Below are positions 32,643-41,117 of a stretch of DNA of 42,567 nucleotides, piece by piece. The notes under the pieces were generated by a model. The model was not told where the DNA came from, searched no databases, and was given only the letters and a program-made list of their open reading frames with translations. How positions within the stretch are numbered: position 1 is the first letter of the stretch; each line of letters starts with the position of its first letter. The position numbers were made by a program, and so were the translations under genes. This DNA comes from an uncultured Alphaproteobacteria bacterium (GTDB taxonomy: Bacteria > Pseudomonadota > Alphaproteobacteria > RF32 > CAG-239): contig CALXVR010000014.1 in the NCBI GenBank assembly GCA_944392155.1, forward strand, positions 1-42,567. The letters are read 5' to 3'.

Positions 32643-33773
32643 TTAAGCAAACCAACGGTGAAACAAACGAACAAAATCATTCCAAGTCGCAAAAATCATC
32701 AATGCCACAATCAGGCTAAAACCAACCTTAAACAAAGCATCTTTAATACTTGCATTAATCTCTCTGCCGACCACGATCTCAGCCAGATAAATAACAATAT
32801 GCCCGCCATCCAAAACAGGTATCGGAAAAAGATTAATTAAACCTAAATTAATGGACAACAAAGCCATAAAAACAATCAAATCTAAAAAACCGCTTTGCTT
32901 AGATATGTCACCGGACATTTCGGCAATTCTGATGATCCCGCCAATCTCTTCACCGCTGCGTTTTCCCGTAATCATCTGTCCGACACCGCGCAATGTTGCC
33001 TCAGTAACATTCCATGCCTCCAAACCGGCTTCCTTAAAAGACTGCAACAAAGATAATCTCACATGATTAAGCTCTATCATATTAACAGACTTAACACCAA
33101 GCATGGGGCGCTTGCTTGTTGTTCCGTTAGCCTCGGGAACTTCCAACTCCGTCAACGGAAATTGCAAACGGATTTCTTTTCCGTCGCGCAATATCTCAAC
33201 CACAACCTCATTAGCCACCGTCAAATCAACTTCTTTTCTGATATCATCAAAACTTTCAATCTTATTACCGTTGATTGTCAGGATTCTATCATTAGGTATA
33301 ATTCCGGCTTTTGCAGCGGCCGAGCCCTCAAAGACTTCGCCGACAACGGGAGGAAACGTAATTTTACCGAATAAAAAGAAAATTCCCGCAAAAATCAAAA
33401 TAGCAAACAAATAGTTTGCCAAAGGACCGGCCAATGCAATAACTAATTTTTTGAACGGGCTCTGAAACTGAAACGTATATTTTTTCTCTTCTTCGCTTAA
33501 CTCAGTAGCTTTGCTCTCTCCGCTCGAAGCGGCATCATCATCCCCCAGAAACTGACAATATCCGCCCAAAGGAACAGCAGCAACCTTCCAATATGTGCCA
33601 TGCTTGTCTCTGCGCCCCCAAAGCTCTTTACCAAAACCTATGGAAAAGACATCAACCTTCACACCGCACATTCTGGCCACAAGAAAATGCCCGAGTTCAT
33701 GCACAAAAACCAATACGCCAAGAACAACAACAAACGGCACAACATAATAAATTGCGTTAACCAGCCAATCCAT
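32643..33773 (-). CDS. rseP: Site-2 zinc metalloprotease RseP
   Basis: The 376-residue M50 intramembrane protease cleaves anti-sigma factors and signal-peptide remnants. HELGH at 25-29 in the first transmembrane helix is the zinc-binding motif and NLFPIPVLDGGH near 310 gives the third ligand Asp. Only one PDZ domain is obvious (about 130-210), where E. coli RseP has two. Four membrane helices are visible. It sits between cdsA and bamA, with a 6-bp gap to cdsA. In many bacteria dxr lies between cdsA and rseP; it is not here. Confidence 0.96.
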   Translation of the reverse strand: MDWLVNAIYYVVPFVVVLGVLVFVHELGHFLVARMCGVKVDVFSIGFGKELWGRRDKHGTYWKVAAVPLGGYCQFLGDDDAASSGESKATELSEEEKKYTFQFQSPFKKLVIALAGPLANYLFAILIFAGIFFLFGKITFPPVVGEVFEGSAAAKAGIIPNDRILTINGNKIESFDDIRKEVDLTVANEVVVEILRDGKEIRLQFPLTELEVPEANGTTSKRPMLGVKSVNMIELNHVRLSLLQSFKEAGLEAWNVTEATLRGVGQMITGKRSGEEIGGIIRIAEMSGDISKQSGFLDLIVFMALLSINLGLINLFPIPVLDGGHIVIYLAEIVVGREINASIKDALFKVGFSLIVALMIFATWNDFVRLFHRWFA

Positions 33774-33779
33774 TTTTAC

Positions 33780-34574
33780 TTAAACCCCAAACAACATCAA
33801 TCCGAACTTAAACCACAAAACAACCAACGGCGCAGAAAAAATCAAGCCGTCAACTCTGTCAAATACGCCGCCATGTCCCGGTATCAGATTACTGGAATCT
33901 TTAATTCCGAGACTGCGCTTAATGTAAGATTCTACCAAATCCCCAATCTGCGCAATAACAGCGATCACACCGCCAAACACGGCATAAAACAACACATTCG
34001 CATGCAACCCGAACAAATGAGAAAAGATTACGCTTGCCACAACCGAGAACATAACGCCGCCGATTAAGCCGGACCAAGTTTTATTCGGGCTTATTTTCGG
34101 TGCAAGCTTTGGACCTTTCAGGTTGCAACCGACGACATAACCGCCGATATCAACACACCAAACCATCACCAAAAACCATAAAGTCGTAACAAAGCCAACC
34201 TCATTAAACAACCAAATCAAAGAGCCGATTCCAACCGAGATATAAGGCACACCCAAAGTTAACAAATTACGGCGCTCTTCATCTTTTGCCTTAAACCAAA
34301 CAACCAATGTCGCACCGACAATAACCACCGCAATAGCCAAAGGACACCCAAGCATCACGGAAGCAGCCAAAGAAGTGGTATAAACCGTTGCATATACCGG
34401 CACATTTTTATTGGGAACCATATGTGCCCATTCCCAAGAAAGCATAGCGCCAAACACCAAAGCCAAAACATTGATCCACGGCGCGCCGGCATATATCAAA
34501 CCGATTGTCAACGGAGCCAAAACGAGAGCCGTAACCACCCGCTTAAATAAAGAACTTTTCTTAGGCTTTTCCAT
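33780..34574 (-). CDS. cdsA: Phosphatidate cytidylyltransferase
   Basis: CdsA (264 residues) makes CDP-diacylglycerol from phosphatidate and CTP for all phospholipid synthesis. It has about seven transmembrane helices. The C-terminal signature is SxxKRxxGxKDSxxxxPGHGGxxDRxD, visible here in IKRSLGIKDS and IPGHGGVFDRVDG. The open frame runs on to 34808 but lies across uppS. The true start is the ATG at 34574, with GGGAG and 6-7 nt spacing, overlapping the uppS stop by 14 bp. The extra upstream segment has no known homology. Confidence 0.96.
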   Translation of the reverse strand: MEKPKKSSLFKRVVTALVLAPLTIGLIYAGAPWINVLALVFGAMLSWEWAHMVPNKNVPVYATVYTTSLAASVMLGCPLAIAVVIVGATLVVWFKAKDEERRNLLTLGVPYISVGIGSLIWLFNEVGFVTTLWFLVMVWCVDIGGYVVGCNLKGPKLAPKISPNKTWSGLIGGVMFSVVASVIFSHLFGLHANVLFYAVFGGVIAVIAQIGDLVESYIKRSLGIKDSSNLIPGHGGVFDRVDGLIFSAPLVVLWFKFGLMLFGV

Positions 34575-35271
34575 ATCGTCTCTCCCTTTTGTTAAACTCT
34601 GCAATAACATCCTCAAGCAACTTTTTATTAAAGTCAGGCCACAAAACATCCGTAAAATAAAATTCCGAATATGCAATTTGCCATAATAAATAGTTGCTGA
34701 TTCTTTGCTCACCGCTGGTTCGCAATACCAAATCAGGATCCGGAATATCCTTTGTATAAAGCATATCAGAAAACAATTTTGCATCAATGTCATTAAGCGA
34801 AATATCACCCTCTTTTACAAGAGCTGCTGTTTTTTTAACAGCATGGATAATTTCCTGCCTTGAACCATAGCTCAAAGCAATACACAAAGTCATTCCCGTA
34901 TTTTTGAGTGTTTCAGCTTCAATCTCAGCCATTTTCTGAACAATATCGGCATCAAGCATCTCTCTCTCACCGATAAAACGGATTCGCACATTATTTTCCT
35001 GAACTTCTTTCAAGTCACTTTTCAAATAATCACGCAGAAGCCCCATCAAGGTCTGAACCTCATCTTCGCTTCTCTTCCAGTTTTCGGTAGAAAAAGCATA
35101 CAAAGTCAAAAACTCTATACCCAGTTCTCCGGCCGCTCTTGTAATTTCCTTGACGACTTCGGCACCTTTTCTGTGCCCCATGGAACGAGGCAAGCCGCGC
35201 TTTGCCGCCCATCTTCCGTTGCCATCCATAATAATGGCCAAATGCCGTAACTTCTTTTCGTCCTTGCTCAA
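34561..35271 (-). CDS. uppS: Undecaprenyl diphosphate synthase
   Basis: UppS (236 residues, cis-prenyltransferase) makes the C55 carrier used for peptidoglycan, O-antigen and the Gtr-type sugars of this window. MDGNGRWA (15-22) holds the catalytic Asp16. RGLPRSMGHRKG, LTLYAFSTENW and LRTSGEQRISNYLLWQ are family blocks. The start is TTG at 35271: AAGG lies about 8 nt upstream and no ATG is available. It lies 89 bp after frr; the gap holds a long hairpin. Confidence 0.96.
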   Translation of the reverse strand: MSKDEKKLRHLAIIMDGNGRWAAKRGLPRSMGHRKGAEVVKEITRAAGELGIEFLTLYAFSTENWKRSEDEVQTLMGLLRDYLKSDLKEVQENNVRIRFIGEREMLDADIVQKMAEIEAETLKNTGMTLCIALSYGSRQEIIHAVKKTAALVKEGDISLNDIDAKLFSDMLYTKDIPDPDLVLRTSGEQRISNYLLWQIAYSEFYFTDVLWPDFNKKLLEDVIAEFNKRERRYGKA

Positions 35272-35309
35272 AATTTTTACCTTAACTTCGTTCTAAAAAC
35301 ACCCAATCC

Positions 35310-35362
35310 AAGCAAAATCCGAGCCGCCAAAATTCTGGCAGCTCAAACCTCGATTCTTGCTT
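35310..35362 (-). other. Structured intercistronic hairpin between frr and uppS
   Basis: On the minus strand, GAGCTGCCA (35344-35336) and TGGCGGCTC (35329-35321) make a 9-bp stem with a G-U wobble and a 6-nt loop. An outer stem (AAGCAAGAATC at 35362-35352 with GGATTTTGCTT at 35320-35310) pairs around it. The wobble pair is a C-A mismatch on plus, so the fold is better as minus-strand RNA. No true U tract follows, so it is more likely an mRNA processing or stabilising stem, or a weak attenuator, than a terminator. It begins at the frr stop. Confidence 0.65.
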
Positions 35363-35924
35363 AAACCTGCATAATATCTTTTTCTTTAGTCGCAAAAGCT
35401 TCATCCATCTTTTTGATGGTTTCATCTGTCAGCTTCTGGATTTCATTTTCAAATCTCTTTTCCTCGTCCTCAGAGATTTCATTATCTTTCTTCAGCTTTT
35501 TAATTCCGTCCAAGGCATCGCGACGCACGTTTCTGACCGCAACTTTTCCCTGTTCGGCATATTTTCCTGCAATCTTAACCAATTCTTTACGGCGCTCTTC
35601 GGAAAGCGGCGGAATTGGAATACGAATAAGTTGACCATCAGATGCCGGATTCAAACCCAACTCCGATTCTCTCAAAGCTTTTTCAACACTTTTAGCCAAA
35701 CCTCTGTCCCAAACACTGACCGACAACGTACGCGCATCAGGCACCGAGATTGTTCCGACCTGAGACAACGGTGTCATTGAGCCATAAGCCTCAACCATAA
35801 TTCCGTCCAACAAACTGGCATGAGCTCTGCCCGCGCGCAAACCGCCAAAATCAGACTTCAAAGCTTCCAAGCTTTTCTCCATTCTGGTTTTTGCATCATT
35901 TTTAATATCATTATAATCAGCCAT
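35361..35924 (-). CDS. frr: Ribosome recycling factor
   Basis: RRF (187 residues) splits post-termination ribosomes with EF-G. The L-shaped two-domain structure is shown by [18 protein letters not shown], in parts GRAHASLL and [14 protein letters not shown], and by [14 protein letters not shown] and [12 protein letters not shown] near the C-terminus. GAGG lies 8 nt before the ATG. It lies 3 bp after pyrH on the same strand, the usual pyrH-frr arrangement. A strong stem-loop follows and then uppS. Confidence 0.98.
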   Translation of the reverse strand: MADYNDIKNDAKTRMEKSLEALKSDFGGLRAGRAHASLLDGIMVEAYGSMTPLSQVGTISVPDARTLSVSVWDRGLAKSVEKALRESELGLNPASDGQLIRIPIPPLSEERRKELVKIAGKYAEQGKVAVRNVRRDALDGIKKLKKDNEISEDEEKRFENEIQKLTDETIKKMDEAFATKEKDIMQV

Positions 35925-35927
35925 TAT

Positions 35928-36647
35928 TTATACCTCTTTCTTGATAATTGTAAATTTTCCTTTACCGCAAACCGCATCAGCCAGAGCATCTTTACCAACC
36001 TGAGCAAAGACCACAATCGGAATATTATTCTCTCTGGCCAGAGCCACAGCCGCCGTATCCATAACCTTCAACTGACGAGAAATAACCTCGTCATACGTAA
36101 TCTCTTCAAATTTCTTTGCTTGTTTGTTTTGTTTAGGATCGCTGTCATAAACACCGTCCACCTGCGTCGCCTTCAAAAGTACGTCACACTGCATTTCGGA
36201 AGCTCTCAAAGCAGCACCGGTATCTGTTGTAAAATAAGGATTGCCCGTTCCGCCGGCAAAAATAATAACTCTGCCTTTTTCCAGATGCCTTACCGCACGA
36301 CGATAAATATAAGTTTCACAAACTGCCGGAATCTGAATACCTGACATTACCCTTGCCGAAACGCCTATTTTTTCCAAAGCGCTCTGCACATACAAAGCAT
36401 TCATCACCGTTGCCAGCATTCCAACCTGGTCAGCCACTGTCCGGTTCATTCCTTTAGATGCTTCTTTAGCTCCCCGAAAAATATTTCCGCCGCCAACCAC
36501 GACACAAATCTCCACCCCGCTGTCATGCACGGCCTTAATCTGCTCGGCCAAAGCGGCAATCACTTCGGCAGACATTCCGAAACTCTTATCACCCATAAGC
36601 CCCTCGCCTGAGAGCTTGAGCAATATACGTTTATATTTGGGCTTCAT
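35928..36647 (-). CDS. pyrH: UMP kinase
   Basis: PyrH (239 residues) phosphorylates UMP to UDP in the cytoplasm, supplying UTP and so the UDP-sugars for lipid A. KLSGEG (11-16) is the N-terminal phosphate-binding loop, and VVGGGNIFRG and TDTGAALRASE are family blocks. Usually rpsB and tsf precede it; here it heads the operon, with plsY divergent upstream. A candidate promoter, TTGATG (36707-36712) and GATAAT (36684-36689) at 17 bp, lies before it, followed by the palindrome TAACTATAGTTA (36664-36675). Confidence 0.97.
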   Translation of the reverse strand: MKPKYKRILLKLSGEGLMGDKSFGMSAEVIAALAEQIKAVHDSGVEICVVVGGGNIFRGAKEASKGMNRTVADQVGMLATVMNALYVQSALEKIGVSARVMSGIQIPAVCETYIYRRAVRHLEKGRVIIFAGGTGNPYFTTDTGAALRASEMQCDVLLKATQVDGVYDSDPKQNKQAKKFEEITYDEVISRQLKVMDTAAVALARENNIPIVVFAQVGKDALADAVCGKGKFTIIKKEV

Positions 36648-36840
36648 AAATTCCTCGCGAATATAACTATAGTTACGGGCTATATTATCTGAATAATTGG
36701 CTTTGTCATCAATATTTTTACACTTTTCTTCAGAAAAAAATATGCCGAACTCAATTCACAAGTAAACAAAAATAGAATTGCAAAAAAGCCGCAATAAGTT
36801 TATGAATGAATTAAGTTCAAATTTTATAAGGACATAAGAG
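36648..36840. promoter_or_regulatory. Divergent promoter region of pyrH and plsY
   Basis: On minus, TTGATG (36707-36712) and GATAAT (36684-36689), 17 bp apart, face pyrH. A 12-bp perfect palindrome TAACTATAGTTA (36664-36675) lies in the untranslated leader. On plus, TTGCAA (36778-36783) and TATGAA (36801-36806), 17 bp apart, could drive plsY. The rest of the 193-bp gap is AT-rich with nothing else seen. Confidence 0.5.
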
Positions 36841-37482
36841 ATGACTATTCACACTGTTTTATTGCTTTGCGCTTTGGGCGGATATCTGCTTGGTTCCATT
36901 CCTTTCGGCTTAGTCTTAACCCGCATGGCCGGTTATGGAGACATCAGAAAAATCGGTTCCGGAAATATCGGTGCGACCAATGTTTTGCGCACGGGCAACA
37001 AAACTTTGGCACTGTTAACGGTTATCTTAGACGCCTTCAAAGCAGGTTTTGCCGCTTGGTTGGCTTATAAATTTGTTCCTGCAACGGACTATGTCTTTTT
37101 CGGTTTGTTCACCCAATTAAATGTTGTTGCTTCTCTGGTTGCCGGTTGCTTAGGCGTTTTAGGGCACAACTTCCCCGTTTGGCTCAAGTTCAAAGGCGGC
37201 AAAGGCGTTGCCTCGGCTTTTGGTTTCATTTTGGTAACCAACTGGCATTTAGGACTTCTGGCTTTCGGTGTTTGGCTGCTTATGGCCTTTTTATTCCGCT
37301 ATTCTTCTTTAGCCGCATTAACGGCAGCCACCTCTGTTCCCGTCTTTTCATTCTTTTTGGTTGAACCGGTCTATGCCATTTTCTACAGCTTCATCGCTGT
37401 TTTGGTCATTATCCGCCACCACACCAATATCAAACGCCTTCTTAAAGGTGAAGAAAGCAAAATAACTTTTAAGAAGAAATAA
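36841..37482 (+). CDS. plsY: Glycerol-3-phosphate acyltransferase PlsY
   Basis: PlsY (213 residues, about seven membrane helices) uses acyl phosphate to acylate glycerol-3-phosphate, the first step of phospholipid synthesis. GSIPFGLVL (18-26), GSGNIGATNVLR (39-50) and the third motif GHNFPVWLKFKGGKGVAS near 108 are present. AAGGA lies before the ATG. It heads plsY-dprA-topA, a usual alphaproteobacterial operon. With CdsA on the other strand it opens phospholipid production. Confidence 0.97.
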   Translation: MTIHTVLLLCALGGYLLGSIPFGLVLTRMAGYGDIRKIGSGNIGATNVLRTGNKTLALLTVILDAFKAGFAAWLAYKFVPATDYVFFGLFTQLNVVASLVAGCLGVLGHNFPVWLKFKGGKGVASAFGFILVTNWHLGLLAFGVWLLMAFLFRYSSLAALTAATSVPVFSFFLVEPVYAIFYSFIAVLVIIRHHTNIKRLLKGEESKITFKKK

Positions 37483-37484
37483 CC

Positions 37485-38636
37485 TTGGCACTATCAGAAA
37501 CGGAAATTCTGGCACGCCTTCGGCTGATAAACACGGAAGGCATCGGACCGATAAGTTTTTACAAATTGCTAAACACTTATCACACGGCGACAGAAGCCCT
37601 GAAAAATCTGCCGCCGAAATTCCGTCCTTTTTCGGAAGCTCAAGCCGCACATGAACTCAAATTAGCGCAAAATAAAAACATTAAGTTGCTGGCTTTTGAT
37701 GATTCGGCCTACCCGCAAAAACTGCGCGAACTGGAAGATGCTCCGCCGTTTATTTATGTTTTGGGCCGAACGGATATTTTAAACCATACGCCTTCTGTAG
37801 CCATTGTCGGCGCGCGCAACGCCTCCATCAACGGCAGAAAACTGGCTTCCAAAATCGCCTATGACTTAACCAATTCTGATGTTTTGATTATTTCCGGTAT
37901 GGCAAGAGGAATAGACACGGCTGCTCACAAAGGAGCCATGTATGCCCTCAACCAACAAGGTCCGACCATTGCCGTTTTGGGCACGGGGGCCGATGTCGTC
38001 TATCCGGCAGAGAACCAAGCCGTTTATGAACAAATTGCCGAACAAGGAGCTGTCGTTTCAGAGTTTTTATTGGGAACTTCCGCCCAAAGCAATAACTTTC
38101 CGCGTCGCAATCGCATTGTCTCCGCTTTAGCTGATGCAACCTTGGTTGTTGAAGCCGGACTTCATTCCGGCTCCTTAATTACGGCTCGCTTGGCATTAGA
38201 ACAAGGCCGAGATGTTTTTGCCGTTCCCGGTTCACCGATTGAAGCTCGCTCTGCCGGTCCGAACAAACTGATTCGCGAAGGTGCTTTTTTGGCGGAAAAT
38301 GCTGAAGATATTTTAAGCAACCTAAACTTAAGCCGCCACAAAAAAATAAAGCCCCTCCCACAAACAGCTCAAGATGATTTATTTGCAAAACCGCTTGACA
38401 AAGTAAAAAATAATGTTGATATTCCACAACAGCCGGACACTTCAAAATCCGAACTCAAAGTCATAGACTGTTTGACGGCGGAAGGCGTATATGTTGATGA
38501 AATTATTCGTGCAACGGGGCTGGATTCCGCAACGGTTTCTTTAGAGCTCTTGGAACTTGAAATGGACGGTCGGATTGAGCGCCAAGTCGGCAACAAAGTG
38601 GCATTAATCAAAAAAGCAAAGAAAGACGCATCATGA
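37485..38636 (+). CDS. dprA: DNA-processing protein DprA
   Basis: DprA (383 residues) binds incoming single-stranded DNA and loads RecA during transformation. The helix-hairpin-helix-like N-terminus is followed by the Rossmann core with VGARNAS (108-114) and SGMARGIDTAAHKGA (137-151). A C-terminal winged-helix DprA_WH domain (about 315-378) is present. The start is a TTG 2 bp after plsY with GAAG upstream, so it is uncertain by a few codons. It overlaps topA by 4 bp. Together with comEC it suggests uptake ability. Confidence 0.94.
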   Translation: MALSETEILARLRLINTEGIGPISFYKLLNTYHTATEALKNLPPKFRPFSEAQAAHELKLAQNKNIKLLAFDDSAYPQKLRELEDAPPFIYVLGRTDILNHTPSVAIVGARNASINGRKLASKIAYDLTNSDVLIISGMARGIDTAAHKGAMYALNQQGPTIAVLGTGADVVYPAENQAVYEQIAEQGAVVSEFLLGTSAQSNNFPRRNRIVSALADATLVVEAGLHSGSLITARLALEQGRDVFAVPGSPIEARSAGPNKLIREGAFLAENAEDILSNLNLSRHKKIKPLPQTAQDDLFAKPLDKVKNNVDIPQQPDTSKSELKVIDCLTAEGVYVDEIIRATGLDSATVSLELLELEMDGRIERQVGNKVALIKKAKKDAS

Positions 38637-41086
38637 AGTTAGTTATCGTTGAGTCCCCTGCCAAAGCCAAAACCATCAACAAATATTTAGGTTCGGATTA
38701 CAAAGTTCTGGCCAGCTTCGGTCATATCCGAGACCTACCGAGTAAAGATGGCTCCGTCAATCCGGATGACAACTTTGCCATGACCTGGGAATTAAGCCCC
38801 GGCGGCAAGAAGCGTCTCAATGATATTATAACCGCCCTCAAAGACTGTGACACGATTGTCCTCGCATCCGACCCGGATAGAGAAGGAGAAGCAATCGCAT
38901 GGCATATTTTGGAAGAACTGACCGCACGCAAAAAAATCAAAGACAAAAAAATTGAACGCGTCGTCTTCCACGAAATCACAAAATCAGCAGTAACCGAGGC
39001 CATCAAAAACCCAAGGCAGATTGACAACAATTTGGTTTCGGCCTATATGGCGCGCCGCGCATTGGATTATTTGGTTGGTTTCACGCTTTCGCCCGTTTTG
39101 TGGCGCAAACTCCCCGGTTCAAAATCGGCGGGCCGTGTCCAATCCGTTGCCCTACGCCTGATTTGCGACCGCGAAAACGAAATTGAAAAATTCAAACCCG
39201 AAGAATATTGGACGGTTGATGTAGACCTCATCACCAAAACTCAGGCGCTGATTCGCTCACATTTGATAACCTTAGACGGCAAAAAGCTTGAAAAATTTGA
39301 CCTCAATACCGAAGCCAAAGCCATGGAAGCCAAAGCCAAAATTGAGGCTCAGGAATTTCACATTGCCAATGTTGAGCGCAAAAAAGCCAACCGCTATCCG
39401 GCGCCGCCGTTCACAACCTCAACTCTGCAACAAGAGGCAGCCAGAAAGTTAAGGTTTAGCGCGAAGAAAACCATGCAAGTGGCTCAAAAACTGTACGAAG
39501 ATGGTTACATCACTTACATGCGTACTGATGCGGTTAACCTCTCACAAGAAGCCATTACAGCCTGCCGTGAAGTTATTGTAAAATATTTCGGCGAAGCATA
39601 TCTGCCCAAAGTTGCCAAAGAATATAAGACCAAATCCAAGAATGCTCAAGAAGCGCACGAGGCGATTCGTCCGGCTCATGTAACCGATACACCGAAAAAG
39701 TTGGAAACCAAGCTTGATTCTGATGCACACAAGCTTTATGAACTGATTTGGAAGCGCACTGTTGCTTGCCAAATGAATCCGGCTGTTTTGGATAAAGTTG
39801 TAATTGATGCCTCCTCTACCGATGAAAAAATCATTTTGCGTGCTACGGGACAAGTCATTGACTTTGACGGCTTCCTCAAGCTCTATCAGGAAAGCAAAGA
39901 CGATAGTGATGAAGATGATGAGAACCGTATTTTGCCTAATGTTGAAAATGGCGAAAACGTTAACAAAGGCGACATCATCCCCGAACAACATTTCACCACA
40001 CCGCCTCCGCGCTTTACCGAAGCAAGCTTAGTCAAAAAATTGGAGGAATTAGGCATCGGTCGTCCGTCAACTTACGCTTCCATTATCGCCGTTTTGCAGG
40101 AGCGTAAGTATGTTCGGGTTGAGAAACTGCGTTTCATTCCGGAAGACAGAGGGCGCATCGTAACCGTCTTTTTGGAAAACTTCTTTAAAAAGTACGTTGA
40201 ATATGACTTCACCGCCCAACTGGAAGAATATCTGGATGATGTTTCCGCCGGAGAGATGGAATGGAAAAAGCTTCTTGGCGGCTTCTGGGTTAAATTCATT
40301 AAAAACATTGATGCCGTAAAGCCCCTGCAAGTCAGCGAAGTTATTGAAAAGATTGATGAAGTCTTGTCTTACCACCTCTTTCCACCGCGTGAAGACGGCT
40401 CCGACCCGCGTATTTGTCCGGAATGCGGCAAAGGACGTTTGTCGGTCAAGCTTGGTAAGTTTGGTGCCTTTTTGGGTTGTTCTAACTATCCTGAATGCAA
40501 GTATACCAAACCTTTAACGGATGTAAAAGACGAAGAGATGAACGACACCCCTCGCCCGGCAAATCCGGAAGATAAAGAGCTCGGCGAACTTAATGGTTTA
40601 AAGATTTATCTTAAAAAAGGTCCCTACGGCTACTATGTCCAGCTTGGTGAAGACGCAACCGCGACCACCGAAAAACCTAAGCGCTCTTCTTTGCCGAAGT
40701 TTTTAAAACCTGAAGAAATTACTTTAGAACAAGCGACTACCTTGTTGACTTTGCCTAAACAATTAGGAAACGGTATTGAGGCCAATATTGGCAAATTCGG
40801 CCAATATTTGAAGCAAGGGAATAAGTCAAAATCCCTAACCGGCGCAGATAATATCTTTAATATTACCTTGGAGAGAGCTGAGGAGATATTAAAAGGCGTC
40901 GCCGAAAAACCGGCCGGAAAAATTTTGGGACAACACCCCAAAGACAAACAGGATATCACTTTAAATTCAGGACGTTATGGCCCATATTTGAAGTGGGGCA
41001 AGAACAATTACGCCATTCCGAGAGAGTATAAGGACAAAGACCTAACCTTAGATGATGCACTAAAAATCATTTCTAACAAAAAATAA
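38633..41086 (+). CDS. topA: DNA topoisomerase I
   Basis: TopA (817 residues, type IA) relaxes negative supercoils. The TOPRIM domain has VIVESPAKAKTI (4-15, Glu7) and DPDREGEA (80-87, with Asp80, Asp82 and Glu84). The catalytic Tyr is Tyr295 in ITYMRTD. After the core comes a single C4 zinc ribbon (CPECGKG ... CSNYPEC) near 592-622, followed by three glycine/tyrosine-rich C-terminal repeats (GPYGYYVQLG, GKFGQYLKQG, GRYGPYLKWG). The repeat type is the usual alphaproteobacterial tail; E. coli has more zinc ribbons. It is the last gene of the operon and is followed by a 15-bp terminator stem. Confidence 0.98.
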   Translation: MKLVIVESPAKAKTINKYLGSDYKVLASFGHIRDLPSKDGSVNPDDNFAMTWELSPGGKKRLNDIITALKDCDTIVLASDPDREGEAIAWHILEELTARKKIKDKKIERVVFHEITKSAVTEAIKNPRQIDNNLVSAYMARRALDYLVGFTLSPVLWRKLPGSKSAGRVQSVALRLICDRENEIEKFKPEEYWTVDVDLITKTQALIRSHLITLDGKKLEKFDLNTEAKAMEAKAKIEAQEFHIANVERKKANRYPAPPFTTSTLQQEAARKLRFSAKKTMQVAQKLYEDGYITYMRTDAVNLSQEAITACREVIVKYFGEAYLPKVAKEYKTKSKNAQEAHEAIRPAHVTDTPKKLETKLDSDAHKLYELIWKRTVACQMNPAVLDKVVIDASSTDEKIILRATGQVIDFDGFLKLYQESKDDSDEDDENRILPNVENGENVNKGDIIPEQHFTTPPPRFTEASLVKKLEELGIGRPSTYASIIAVLQERKYVRVEKLRFIPEDRGRIVTVFLENFFKKYVEYDFTAQLEEYLDDVSAGEMEWKKLLGGFWVKFIKNIDAVKPLQVSEVIEKIDEVLSYHLFPPREDGSDPRICPECGKGRLSVKLGKFGAFLGCSNYPECKYTKPLTDVKDEEMNDTPRPANPEDKELGELNGLKIYLKKGPYGYYVQLGEDATATTEKPKRSSLPKFLKPEEITLEQATTLLTLPKQLGNGIEANIGKFGQYLKQGNKSKSLTGADNIFNITLERAEEILKGVAEKPAGKILGQHPKDKQDITLNSGRYGPYLKWGKNNYAIPREYKDKDLTLDDALKIISNKK

Positions 41087-41117
41087 TAAAAGCCCCAAAA
41101 TTGGGGCTTTTATTATT
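41082..41117. terminator. Bidirectional terminator after topA
   Basis: A perfect 15-bp stem (41082-41096 with 41103-41117) has a 6-nt loop. The core is AGCCCC/GGGGCT with A/T flanks. It overlaps the stop codon of the minus-strand DUF1796 gene, so it likely serves both directions. Confidence 0.92.

Noticed and set aside
34575..34808. Upstream extension of the cdsA reading frame
   Set aside because: It lies inside uppS, has no homology, and a good ATG with GGGAG at 34574 matches CdsA length.
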